The notes under the pieces: model-generated
What the model was told of the DNA's origin: nothing
What the model saw: the letters and a program-made list of their open reading frames with translations, nothing else
The model's database searches: none
NCBI GenBank assembly: GCA_002426575.1
Contig: DIRE01000090.1
Coordinates: 1,141-9,307 of the forward strand
Reading direction: 5' to 3'
Source of the DNA: Clostridiaceae bacterium UBA5444
GTDB lineage: Bacteria > Bacillota > Clostridia > Clostridiales > Oxobacteraceae
DNA length: 8,167 nucleotides
Shown here: positions 1-5,691 of the stretch, piece by piece
How positions within the stretch are numbered: position 1 is the first letter of the stretch
Layout: each line of letters opens with the position of its first letter
Position numbers and translations under genes: made by a program

Positions 1-113
1 CCGCCATTAACATCTGAGTAGGCAACTAACCCCATAGGTGCCATGGCAATCCTATTTTTCAAGGTTAACTTATTAATTGTTATAGGTTCAAATAATCTAT
101 CTACCTTATTCAT
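1..113 (-). CDS. NADH:flavin oxidoreductase (Old Yellow Enzyme family), N-terminal fragment
   Basis: The 5' end of a gene that runs off the left edge of the window; 37 complete codons are visible. The peptide begins MNKVDRLFEPITINKLTLKN and continues RIAMAPMGLVAYSDVNG. This matches the start of Old Yellow Enzyme / 2,4-dienoyl-CoA reductase-type FMN proteins: 'LF.PI.I..LTLKNRI.MAPM' forms the first strand and FMN-contacting loop of the TIM barrel. Family members reduce activated C=C bonds (enoates, dienoyl-CoA, bile-acid enones) with NAD(P)H; the substrate cannot be told from this fragment. The ATG at 111-113 is preceded by GGGAGG about 10 nt upstream. That site lies inside the end of the 31-codon ORF at 117-212, which stops 3 nt before this start in the same frame, suggesting translational coupling. 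The promoter is probably the one at 312-340. Family assignment is fairly secure from the N-terminal signature; the subfamily is unknown. Confidence 0.8.
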   Translation of the reverse strand, partial: MNKVDRLFEPITINKLTLKNRIAMAPMGLVAYSDVNG

Positions 114-116
114 ATA

Positions 117-212
117 TTATTTTCCTCCCTTGATAATTGTTATTTTTTTATCTTGGTTTTTCAAAACAGATTTAGTTATATATTCAGTTGTAGATTGGCT
201 GCTCTTAATCAT
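117..212 (-). CDS. Small ORF (31 aa) leading the flavin oxidoreductase gene
   Basis: A 31-codon ORF starting MIKSSQSTTEYITKSVLKNQ and ending in IIKGGK. It has a very good ribosome binding site (AGGAGG, 8 nt before the ATG) and lies just downstream of a strong promoter. Its stop is 3 nt before the oxidoreductase ATG, and the Shine-Dalgarno of that gene is embedded in its last codons. I do not recognise a family. It could be a short leader protein coupling translation to the next gene. It could also be the remnant of a regulator: the first 18 residues loosely resemble the start of TetR helix 1, but nothing like a helix-turn-helix follows. The coding call rests on RBS strength and position only. 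Confidence 0.5.
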   Translation of the reverse strand: MIKSSQSTTEYITKSVLKNQDKKITIIKGGK

Positions 213-243
213 CTCCTGTTCCTCCTAATGTATATTTTTCGTT

Positions 244-299
244 GGTGAATGAACCATATAGCTTAACATATTCAGTTCACCGAGTACATTCACCGAGCG
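244..299. promoter_or_regulatory. Repeated TTCACCGAG operator-like site just downstream of the promoter
   Basis: TTCACCGAG occurs twice as a direct repeat, at 276-284 and 289-297 (13-bp period). An inverted copy of its core, GGTGAATG, lies at 244-251 and pairs exactly with CATTCACC at 287-294. The pair of direct repeats sits at about +6 to +30 of the predicted transcript, where a bound repressor would block RNA polymerase. The 8-bp inverted pair could alternatively form a leader hairpin. The repeats are plain in the sequence; the role as an operator is inference and no regulator gene is visible in the window. Confidence 0.5.
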
Positions 300-311
300 T
301 ATTATGTATAT

Positions 312-340
312 ATTGTAGAATTATTTAACAAAGTTGTCAA
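312..340 (-). promoter_or_regulatory. Sigma-A type promoter for the small ORF / flavin oxidoreductase operon
   Basis: Read on the minus strand: TTGACA (335-340), a spacer of exactly 17 nt, then TACAAT (312-317). This is a perfect -35 box with a one-mismatch -10 box. The start of transcription should fall near 303-306, leaving a leader of about 90 nt before the 31-codon ORF. It is the best promoter in the window. Confidence 0.85.
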
Positions 341-365
341 GGTCAACACGATGAAGAATCTCAAA

Positions 366-400
366 TTAAATTAGCGAAGTATCTAGCCTGCCTAATTTAA
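366..400. repeat. Imperfectly isolated 9-bp inverted repeat
   Basis: TTAAATTAG at 366-374 is the reverse complement of CTAATTTAA at 392-400, separated by 17 nt. It lies between the cupin terminator hairpin and the promoter of the oxidoreductase operon. It is AT-rich and could be chance, or a second weak stem behind the terminator. Together with the hairpin at 404-452 and the promoter region, this accounts for most of the 114-471 non-enzyme stretch. Confidence 0.3.
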
Positions 401-403
401 AAC

Positions 404-452
404 CCATAAAATATAAAACCTCACCAAAAGTACGAGGTTTTATATTTTATGG
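404..452 (-). terminator. Perfect 19-bp hairpin, probable terminator of the cupin gene
   Basis: The arms ccataaaatataaaacctc (404-422) and gaggttttatattttatgg (434-452) are perfect reverse complements around an 11-nt loop. On the minus strand the hairpin begins 19 nt after the cupin stop codon. The CCTC/GAGG core preceded by A-rich and followed by T-rich sequence within the arms is what a bidirectional intrinsic terminator looks like. There is no separate long T tract beyond the stem, so termination would rely on the T-rich 3' arm itself. Confidence 0.7.
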
Positions 453-471
453 TCTGAATTATAAACTTTTT

Positions 472-807
472 CTATTTCACAGCGCTTTTTTGAGGGTTAG
501 GTGTTTTTATAACATAAACAGAGAATACACAATTCTGGTTAGCTTCTAAAGCATGTGGGATTTGGAGCGGGCTAACCACAATATTTCCTGTTTCAACTAT
601 TTGTGTTTCATTCCCGATTGTAATCGATCCTTTTCCTTCTATCACCTGAAAAAGAACATTCACTGGTGTCTTATGTGGGGGAACCTTTTCTCCTGGCTCC
701 ATAACCAAATTAACAATACCTATTTCAGGCATGTCTATAATAGGCTTACCCTTTACACCCCAACCGGTTTTCACGAATGGTAATTCATTTACTTTAATTA
801 CTTTCAT
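472..807 (-). CDS. Small single-domain cupin protein
   Basis: A 111-residue protein beginning MKVIKVNELPFVKTGWGVKG. One cupin beta-barrel spans most of it. Motif 1 is in the stretch PGEKVPPHKTPVNVLFQVIE followed by GKG, and motif 2 is around residues 76-90, GNIVVSPLQIPHAL. Compared with the classical HxH...E pattern, motif 1 keeps one His (PPH) but has Thr-Pro where the second His usually stands; motif 2 keeps its His (IPHA). Metal binding may therefore be altered, although cupins with an HxTPV motif form a recognisable subgroup. Small cupins of this type bind metals or small metabolites, and substrate cannot be assigned. The ATG at 807 is chosen over a GTG at 816 because AGGAGGTG lies 6-7 nt before it and the GTG overlaps that Shine-Dalgarno. 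The gene stands alone, with its own upstream promoter region and a strong hairpin after the TAG stop. Confidence 0.85.
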   Translation of the reverse strand: MKVIKVNELPFVKTGWGVKGKPIIDMPEIGIVNLVMEPGEKVPPHKTPVNVLFQVIEGKGSITIGNETQIVETGNIVVSPLQIPHALEANQNCVFSVYVIKTPNPQKSAVK

Positions 808-906
808 TGTGCGCACCTCCTATAATATAATTTGTTTATACTACAACTAACCTAATATGCGGAAAATGCATAAGGCTATATGATTGATATTCTTATTATA
901 CTATTA

Positions 907-936
907 GTATTACACGATTTCTTTGACGCAAGTCAA
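907..936 (-). promoter_or_regulatory. Candidate promoter of the cupin gene with an overlapping dyad
   Basis: On the minus strand TTGACT (931-936) is a near-consensus -35. Possible -10 boxes are TAATAC at 907-912 (18-nt spacer) or TGTAAT at 909-914 (16-nt spacer); a perfect TATAAT lies further on at 895-900 without a good -35. The -35 is one arm of a perfect dyad, TTGAC-GCAA-GTCAA at 923-936, so a dimeric regulator could bind over it. The leader to the cupin ATG would be roughly 90-100 nt and includes an imperfect stem near 851-875. Promoter placement is moderately supported; regulation is inference. Confidence 0.5.
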
Positions 937-971
937 TTTTCCAGGAAGTTTTATAAATTTTGTCGTTTGTT

Positions 972-1169
972 TCAGCAGCTAATTATATGGATATATAGTA
1001 TCTGATAGATTTCTTTTTTAGTATTTTCATCAATAGCCAAATCCACTAATAGCTTATCAATTTCATTAAATATCATATTCTCTTTATAACCTTTATCAGG
1101 TCTTAACCAAGAACACATCATCAACCTATCAAAAGTGGATTCACAACTTTTCCTTAGACATATATCCAA
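972..1169 (-). CDS. Short unidentified ORF, possible displaced tail of the DUF6339/ParB-like gene
   Basis: A 65-codon frame ending at a TGA, with the recognisable stretch LMMCSWLRPDKGYKENMIFN and a charged helical end. No family is recognised. The only in-frame start at the 5' end is a TTG without a Shine-Dalgarno; ATG codons 17-18 also lack a good one. The frame stays open upstream through about position 1200, where it meets the end of the preceding ORF. Removing one A from the run of six at 1202-1207 would join the two as ...VELKRQYHKSFFDTT.... It may therefore be the C-terminal end of the upstream gene displaced by a second one-base break, or it may be chance in AT-rich DNA. Low confidence either way. 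Confidence 0.35.
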   Translation of the reverse strand: MDICLRKSCESTFDRLMMCSWLRPDKGYKENMIFNEIDKLLVDLAIDENTKKEIYQILYIHIISC

Positions 1170-1188
1170 TGTAGTATCAAAGAAACTT

Positions 1189-1572
1189 TTATGATACTGT
1201 CTTTTTTAATTCAACAATTGCATCTATTGTGGGCAATCCTAGTTTCTTTGCTACATAATACCTAAGGTATTTATCCTCTAGCAGATATTTATCTTCGCTT
1301 TTAATAACTATAATGGGTTTATCTAAAGCCTTGTGTTTTTGATAATACTTCATTAATGCATTGACTTTACCTATATACGGTGGTGTATGAAATTTATCCT
1401 CATCGACAATAATCTCAGACATTTTAATTTTAATAACATTGTTATCCTTAATTGGTGTATGATCATTTATGATTCCATTGGCTTTTCTTGCCTTTTCAGT
1501 ATTCTGATTATTAACTATTGTTTGTTTCTCTCCATGTAAACGATAAATTTCTTTTATTATTTTTTCTTTCAA
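1189..1572 (-). CDS. ParB-like domain segment, apparently the frameshifted C-terminal part of the DUF6339 gene
   Basis: A 127-codon ORF from a TTG that has no Shine-Dalgarno. Residues 47-120 look like a ParB/sulfiredoxin-type N-terminal fold: strand 'VIKIKMSEIIVDEDK', a helix with 'LMKYYQKHKALDKPIIVI', then 'YLLEDKYLRYYVAKKLGLP'. The last part corresponds to the region where ParB has the GERR box. Here Gly and the paired Arg are absent (DKYLRYY), so CTP binding as in true ParB is unlikely. The same frame is open upstream to about 1669, reading NGNNISRDIFTGITKYLNVL then GGTYILDYFDEDV. This follows on sensibly from the DUF6339 ORF once a single base is added to the A7 run at 1670-1676. I therefore regard it as the C-terminal half of that gene. 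Alone, it would be an orphan without a translation signal. The family match is by pattern only. Confidence 0.6.
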   Translation of the reverse strand: MKEKIIKEIYRLHGEKQTIVNNQNTEKARKANGIINDHTPIKDNNVIKIKMSEIIVDEDKFHTPPYIGKVNALMKYYQKHKALDKPIIVIKSEDKYLLEDKYLRYYVAKKLGLPTIDAIVELKKTVS

Positions 1573-1631
1573 AACATCTTCGTCAAAATAGTCAAGAATA
1601 TATGTTCCACCAAGAACATTAAGATATTTTG

Positions 1632-2264
1632 TTATACCAGTAAAAATATCACGGGATATATTGTTACCATTTTTTTAACGTCTAACATAGCAGCTAATAT
1701 CGCACGAACAATCATAGGATTACTTGAATAATTGCTTGAAAACAGCATTAAAGTTCTTGTTGCAAAATCGTTTGACAAAACTTCTGTTAATTCAAATGGA
1801 TTAGATCTCTTTTCATCATATGTTAATTTCCCAATCCACCATAATCTCGACAAGGTATTCACTAATAATGATCTACGTTTGCTTTGACCATAAAAGAAAT
1901 GTCTACTGATTTCTTTTTCTGTAGGAATGTTTTTATCTAAAGACCATCTATATCTAAGATAATCCCAGAATTGGCCATGTTCTAATCCAGACCATAGTCG
2001 CTCATCGGTTGCATCCGTTTCTGTCAATCCTTTCATCGCAGAATATAAAATCTTTATATTTGCTACATCACTTTCTTCTGGCTTTTCAAAAGACATATCC
2101 AAAGAAAAGTCAACAACCTCTTTTTTATATTCTAGAAAAGGGGATTGCCCATCAAAAAACTCTATTATCCACTCATTTGTTGGATTCATATACTTTCTGG
2201 CATTTGTTTTTAGATTGCCCTGTAGTGTATCTAAGGCATCTTGTTTCAAAAAATATAATTTCAT
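1632..2264 (-). CDS. DUF6339-type protein, N-terminal part before a frame break
   Basis: A 210-codon ORF starting MKLYFLKQDALDTLQGNLKT. The central block at residues 87-107, DERLWSGLEHGQFWDYLRYR then W, together with RRSLLVNTLSRLWWIGKLT (130-148), is the signature I associate with DUF6339. That family is uncharacterised and found next to ATPases and DNA-modifying genes. The last 12 residues (MVTIYPVIFLLV) do not fit, because after K197-K198 the frame slips at a seven-A run. With one more A the text continues as KNGNNISRDIFTGITKYLN into the ParB-like segment, giving a protein of about 358 residues over 1189-2264. The ATG overlaps the TGA of the preceding gene (ATGA, 4 bp) and has GGAGG about 10 nt upstream, so translation is coupled to that gene. 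Family call from memory of the motif; role unknown. Confidence 0.7.
   Translation of the reverse strand: MKLYFLKQDALDTLQGNLKTNARKYMNPTNEWIIEFFDGQSPFLEYKKEVVDFSLDMSFEKPEESDVANIKILYSAMKGLTETDATDERLWSGLEHGQFWDYLRYRWSLDKNIPTEKEISRHFFYGQSKRRSLLVNTLSRLWWIGKLTYDEKRSNPFELTEVLSNDFATRTLMLFSSNYSSNPMIVRAILAAMLDVKKMVTIYPVIFLLV
1670..1676 (-). other. Frame-break site: run of seven A in the DUF6339 gene
   Basis: On the minus strand GTT AAA AAA ATG reads KK-M and leads to a stop 36 bases later. Eight A would give GTT AAA AAA AAT GGT and an open frame for another 160 codons. Possible causes are a sequencing error in a homopolymer, an inactivating or phase-variable deletion, or transcriptional or ribosomal slippage that yields both short and long products. 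Confidence 0.7.
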
Positions 2265-3127
2265 ATTTCTTCATCCTCCATTCCTATATCTATCATTGAG
2301 GATAATGCCCTTTTGATTGGTAAGCCTAATAATTTTTGCGAAAGTTGATATGTGGGAATGTCCTCCAAAATATCACTATCCAAGCTCAGTTCCGACTTCT
2401 TTAAAATTCTATCAATAGATTTATACCATCTATAGCTTTCATATTCATCTGTACCATTTTGCTTTAATGTTTCAAATGCATAAAGTAAAGTAGGCATAAT
2501 AATCATAGAGTGTATCACCGGGAGATACGAAGGCATATTACAAATACTCTTATAATTATAAAAATCCTCATTTGAAAGCCAAATCTTGATTTTTTCCCCA
2601 TTAATGTCGATTTGCATACCTTCATTATTATCGACATCTCTTCTTAAAATTGAAAATATTGAAGGTATCTTTGACATTTCATCCATTTCTTTTATTATAT
2701 CGATGTTGGTTTGTCCGCCGATTCCTAATATACTGCCTTTTGAAATATTAAACATCATATTCCCGTAATCTTCATTAAATTTAGAATTTGTATAGTTATG
2801 GATATCTTCTTTAGCAACTATAAATGAACATATAGATACCTTACCATTCAATTTTGATTCAGATATTCTTTTAATATTTTCAGTATCACATGTTTTAAGT
2901 ACATAACGATATGATGTTTGTGAACACTCAATATGGAATAAGTACTCCGCTTTATTTAAATCAATAAGATTTTGTAATTCCGCATTATTCATAATTACAT
3001 TCATTTTAATAACAATATCTTGTATATCTCTCACAACTTGTATGTTAGAGATAAATGAACAACCTATATAATCATTTGAAAAGGAACTTAATACTGGATA
3101 AGGATATAATTTATAGCGAATATCCAT
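2261..3127 (-). CDS. Conserved-looking protein of unknown function, partner of the GHKL ATPase
   Basis: A 288-residue protein from the ATG at 3125-3127, starting MDIRYKLYPYPVLSSFSNDY. This start has GGAGG 9 nt upstream and leaves a 17-bp overlap with the ATPase gene. An earlier in-frame TTG/ATG at 3160-3172 would add residues with no Shine-Dalgarno. I recognise no named domain. The first ~170 residues are rich in beta strands and contain LQNLIDLNKAEYLFHIECSQ (about residues 50-70), ESKLNGKVSICSFIVAKEDI and a GIGGQ turn. The last 100 are mostly helical and acidic. The text 'FHIECSQTSYRYVL' and 'FIVAKEDIHNY' reads like a conserved family, not a random frame. Sandwiched with overlaps between the ATPase and DUF6339 genes, it is almost certainly co-translated with both and likely a subunit of the same complex. 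No signal peptide or membrane segment is visible, so it should be cytoplasmic. Confidence 0.75.
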   Translation of the reverse strand: MDIRYKLYPYPVLSSFSNDYIGCSFISNIQVVRDIQDIVIKMNVIMNNAELQNLIDLNKAEYLFHIECSQTSYRYVLKTCDTENIKRISESKLNGKVSICSFIVAKEDIHNYTNSKFNEDYGNMMFNISKGSILGIGGQTNIDIIKEMDEMSKIPSIFSILRRDVDNNEGMQIDINGEKIKIWLSNEDFYNYKSICNMPSYLPVIHSMIIMPTLLYAFETLKQNGTDEYESYRWYKSIDRILKKSELSLDSDILEDIPTYQLSQKLLGLPIKRALSSMIDIGMEDEEI

Positions 3128-5027
3128 ACAAAGCCACCTCCATCGAGCAACTTTCTTCATAATCAAGCTCAAATATTATTGATATCTTTTGTTTCTCTAA
3201 AAATGAATTTAGAAATATCCTCCCATCCATAGAATTCAGTTTTTCGCTTTCACTAGATTCTAACCTTGCTGATTTTATTGAAGCATTAAAATTACTCTGT
3301 TCTCCGGAAAGCTTTACCATCACATACCCTTTCTGAGCACTTTTTTCTGGTGTTAGCATCAGTTTATATTCACTAGGCTTTACACCTGTATTAAAAAGGC
3401 GAGTTTGAACAGATCCTATTTCTGCCCACTTTTTAATCACATTTGTTCCATCAATATTCCCTGTTGCACCCGTAGGTGTACCTTTGCCATCAGATCCATT
3501 ATTTTTCTTTCCCCGTGGGGTTCTAGCTGTACCATCAATAACATCATCATCTGTTGCAATATTACCATAATCATCTATTTCCTCATCTAGGGAATCTCCC
3601 TCTATTTTTGCAATTCCTGTAGGTATTTTAACTTTTTCAACTGCTTTAATTTCAATATCTTTTGTTTTATCTGTAATAGTTTCATCTTTATCATTTTGAT
3701 TTTGATTTCGATTTTGGTTTTGGTTTTGTACCATAAATAACTCGTCAGGCAAATATTCACCAACACCTTCAGCATCTATTTCATCAGCAGCTTCGTTTCT
3801 CCCCATTTGTATTACAATTTCTTTTATATACCGGAACAGTTCGGTTCTTATCTTTTTAGCTTTCTTTTTATCCGAATGAAAACCTGGCTCCCAAGCATTA
3901 TGCTGAGGTGTTTCCATTTCTCTAAAGAATTTGTTAACTTCCTTTCCCTTTAAAGTTAGTATTGCAGCAAATGGTATAGTGCTTGATATGTTAGGCTTAT
4001 CAAATATTTTCATACCATTACTCCGGCTCAATAAAGCTCTTCGATGTAGTCCTGAAGATATCAATACTTTTAATTCTATTTCTCCCATACCCTCAAAATC
4101 GGTAACAAATGTTTCGCCTTCAGTTAAAGTGCGATAATAATTATATGTCCATTTAATATCATCCTTATAGTTATTTAGAACAAGCGCAAGTGTTTGTTGC
4201 GATATTTCAATATCGCCAACTTTAACAGCTATTTTGTTGTTATAAATAGCAACTAAAAAGCCTTCCAAAATTGATTTTACAATTTCGGCTTTCCATTCTT
4301 CTTCGTCGATAAATCCCATTATATATATATCTGTTCCTGTTCTGTTCCCACGGGAATATGTAGAATCAATATTCAATTCATAATTAACTGATGAATTTCT
4401 GGAGGTTTCTCCAAAATATCCTGTACCTTGAGTAATATTTCCTCCAGCATTTTTAAATGAAACAAGTTTTGAAACACCTTGCGTAGCGCAAAGGCCATCT
4501 TTATCAAAAGTACTATAAAATAAAGTCCTTAAATCAGAACAAGCATATGGTGCAGATTTTCCTATACCAAAACTTCCTCCATCCGAGTCACCCTTATCTG
4601 AAACTCCGGAAGACTTTACAAGGTTTTGCCAAGGTGTAGTATCATATTCTTTATCTGAACCAGTAAGGCCTGTTGTATTGAAATCACTGATTCTTAATAC
4701 ACATAGCCTTTTCTTATTCAAAGTTTTACTACCATTATTCAAAAAATCAACAGCTTTTTTATTATTTCTTGTACCCCAAAATTCTAAGCATTTTACCCAT
4801 ATATCTAAAAAATCACTACAACCTGGTAGCTTATTTTTATCAATATATATTTTTTGAAAATCCACTATAACTGGTTTATCGTCTTTCAAACGTGCGTCTA
4901 ACGAATTTTGACATATCTCACGAGCCAATGAACTGTATATATTTGCTCTAAATGTTTCAATTCCAGCTTCGCTAATACCTGTTAACGATCCAAAATTATT
5001 CTCTGGAAAACGCCATCCAATACTCAA
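3111..5027 (-). CDS. GHKL-type (MORC/MutL-like) ATPase of a putative defence operon
   Basis: A large ATPase of about 638 residues. Starting at the TTG at 5025-5027 gives protein MSIGWRFPENNFG...; GAGGTGA lies 5 nt before it. The GTG at 5034-5036, three codons earlier, sits inside that Shine-Dalgarno. GHKL (Bergerat) motifs, numbered from the GTG: the N box REICQNSLDA at 39-48 (Glu40, Asn44); a Mg/adenine-side ISDFNTTGL at 116-124; the glycine lid GGSFGIGKSAPY at 153-164; and GTDIYIMGF at 234-242. A second, S5-like region follows with RSNGMKIF (338-345) and REMETPQHNAWEP (372-384), a pairing I associate with bacterial MORC-like ATPases. Residues 437-448 form a Q/N-rich repeat inside an acidic linker (to about 540). 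A beta-rich C-terminal domain of about 100 residues ends the protein. Such ATPases clamp on DNA by ATP-driven dimerisation. The downstream gene overlaps it by 17 bp. The ATPase call is firm; the defence role is inferred from context. Confidence 0.85.
   Translation of the reverse strand: MSIGWRFPENNFGSLTGISEAGIETFRANIYSSLAREICQNSLDARLKDDKPVIVDFQKIYIDKNKLPGCSDFLDIWVKCLEFWGTRNNKKAVDFLNNGSKTLNKKRLCVLRISDFNTTGLTGSDKEYDTTPWQNLVKSSGVSDKGDSDGGSFGIGKSAPYACSDLRTLFYSTFDKDGLCATQGVSKLVSFKNAGGNITQGTGYFGETSRNSSVNYELNIDSTYSRGNRTGTDIYIMGFIDEEEWKAEIVKSILEGFLVAIYNNKIAVKVGDIEISQQTLALVLNNYKDDIKWTYNYYRTLTEGETFVTDFEGMGEIELKVLISSGLHRRALLSRSNGMKIFDKPNISSTIPFAAILTLKGKEVNKFFREMETPQHNAWEPGFHSDKKKAKKIRTELFRYIKEIVIQMGRNEAADEIDAEGVGEYLPDELFMVQNQNQNRNQNQNDKDETITDKTKDIEIKAVEKVKIPTGIAKIEGDSLDEEIDDYGNIATDDDVIDGTARTPRGKKNNGSDGKGTPTGATGNIDGTNVIKKWAEIGSVQTRLFNTGVKPSEYKLMLTPEKSAQKGYVMVKLSGEQSNFNASIKSARLESSESEKLNSMDGRIFLNSFLEKQKISIIFELDYEESCSMEVALYGYSL
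3693..3728. repeat. Hexanucleotide tandem repeat inside the ATPase gene
   Basis: Six consecutive 6-bp units on the plus strand (ATTTTG twice, ATTTCG, ATTTTG, GTTTTG twice) encode the alternating Asn-Gln/Arg stretch in the linker of the ATPase. The unit length keeps the reading frame, so unit gain or loss would only change linker length. Confidence 0.8.
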
Positions 5028-5037
5028 TGAATTCACC

Positions 5038-5184
5038 TCAATTTAAACTTATTCTCTTTCGTACCATTATCTTGAAACTCTGAAGCCAATCTTCCAGTTT
5101 TGCAGAGCATGGAATACGAAGCCACTGCTCTGCACCATTAGTTTCACGGTTTCTCCTTTGACCTCTATATCAGCTATTTTACAC
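5038..5184 (-). pseudogene. Small broken ORF between the unknown gene and the ATPase gene
   Basis: The ~140-bp gap is not empty: it reads as protein in two frames that join. Frame one, from about 5178 to 5146, gives KIADIEVKGETVKL. Shifting one base gives NGAEQWLRIPCSAKLEDWLQ then SFKIMVRKRISLN, with a TGA (5038-5040) just inside the Shine-Dalgarno of the ATPase gene, as an operon gene would end. A GTG at 5182-5184 follows GGAG but runs straight into TAA, which is also the stop of the previous gene; skipping one T would give MKIADIEV.... A complete product would be about 48 residues. I know no family for it. Either two one-base errors or decay would explain it; alternatively, only part is real. 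The exact stop placement and protein-like composition are the evidence. Confidence 0.45.
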
Positions 5185-5673
5185 CTCCGAACAGTTTATA
5201 AAGATATCTTCAAAGCGGTTTGCTTTTACCTTCATTGCAGCAGTCCTCCCACCACCTAAGGATATTCTATATGCTCTCTCACTTTTCTTTCTGCTTATAG
5301 ATATTGATTCCTTATTTCGGCTAAGGATTTTTTCTATCTGCCCCTTATCAAGCGTAGCAATTTCGCTGTCTGTGAATCCTTCTACCCCGCAAACTAGCGC
5401 CATTGACAAATTAAATCCTCTTTCAATATAATCTTTTAACTCATTAATTTCACTTTTAGTAAAAACAAACTGCCAACTGTTATAATCCTCAGTTTTATTG
5501 TTTTGCTTATCCGCTCTGTATTTAATGTATAATCTACAATCACCGCTATTTGTTGTCAGATCATATATCCGCCTATTTTCATCACTCTCAACAAGGGCAG
5601 GATTTATATGGTTATTAAAAAGCATGGATAAAACAGCCCCATAATAAAAATCTGCTACCTTTATTTTAGACAT
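5179..5673 (-). CDS. Unidentified 164-residue protein, first gene of the ATPase operon
   Basis: The protein starts MSKIKVADFYYGAVLSMLFN and is soluble and mixed alpha/beta. The ATG at 5671-5673 is preferred over a TTG at 5688 because a GGGGGA stretch overlaps that TTG and stands about 8 nt before the ATG. Visible landmarks are YDLTTNSGDCRLYIKYRADK (about residues 37-56), SWQFVFTKSEI (66-76), LSMALVCGVEG (89-99), and a basic tail with ISISRKKSERAYRISLGGGR. I do not recognise a named domain. The D...LYIKYR hairpin followed by W-F and a hydrophobic strand is faintly like a restriction-endonuclease-fold core, but the catalytic set is not convincing. It begins 18 nt after the hsdR stop, so it may be read through from the type I locus; no separate promoter is obvious. 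Its stop abuts the small broken ORF and then the ATPase gene, placing it in the same operon. Confidence 0.7.
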   Translation of the reverse strand: MSKIKVADFYYGAVLSMLFNNHINPALVESDENRRIYDLTTNSGDCRLYIKYRADKQNNKTEDYNSWQFVFTKSEINELKDYIERGFNLSMALVCGVEGFTDSEIATLDKGQIEKILSRNKESISISRKKSERAYRISLGGGRTAAMKVKANRFEDIFINCSEV

Positions 5674-5691
5674 AAGTTTTTCCCCCAATCC

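Noticed and set aside
43..228. Hydrophobic plus-strand ORF of 61 codons
   Set aside because: It lies antisense to the oxidoreductase start and the 31-codon ORF, both of which have good ribosome binding sites. Its hydrophobicity comes from T-rich antisense sequence.
1189..1572. A plasmid or chromosome partition protein (true ParB)
   Set aside because: Only a ParB-like fold segment is seen; the GERR box is not kept, there is no helix-turn-helix, and no parA lies nearby.
2009..2299. Plus-strand ORF of 96 codons and similar plus-strand frames at 553-783, 2586-2768, 3405-3590, 3931-4137, 6149-6343, 6596-6835 and 6799-7083
   Set aside because: All are antisense to well-supported minus-strand genes, with no recognisable domain or Shine-Dalgarno.
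3111..5027. A complete Mza-type (MutL-Z1-AIPR) system
   Set aside because: The ATPase is of the right broad class, but no Z1 domain, AIPR or DUF4420 nuclease is encoded in the window.
5179..5673. A PD-(D/E)XK nuclease
   Set aside because: A D...YIKYR hairpin is suggestive, but no full set of catalytic residues could be placed with confidence.
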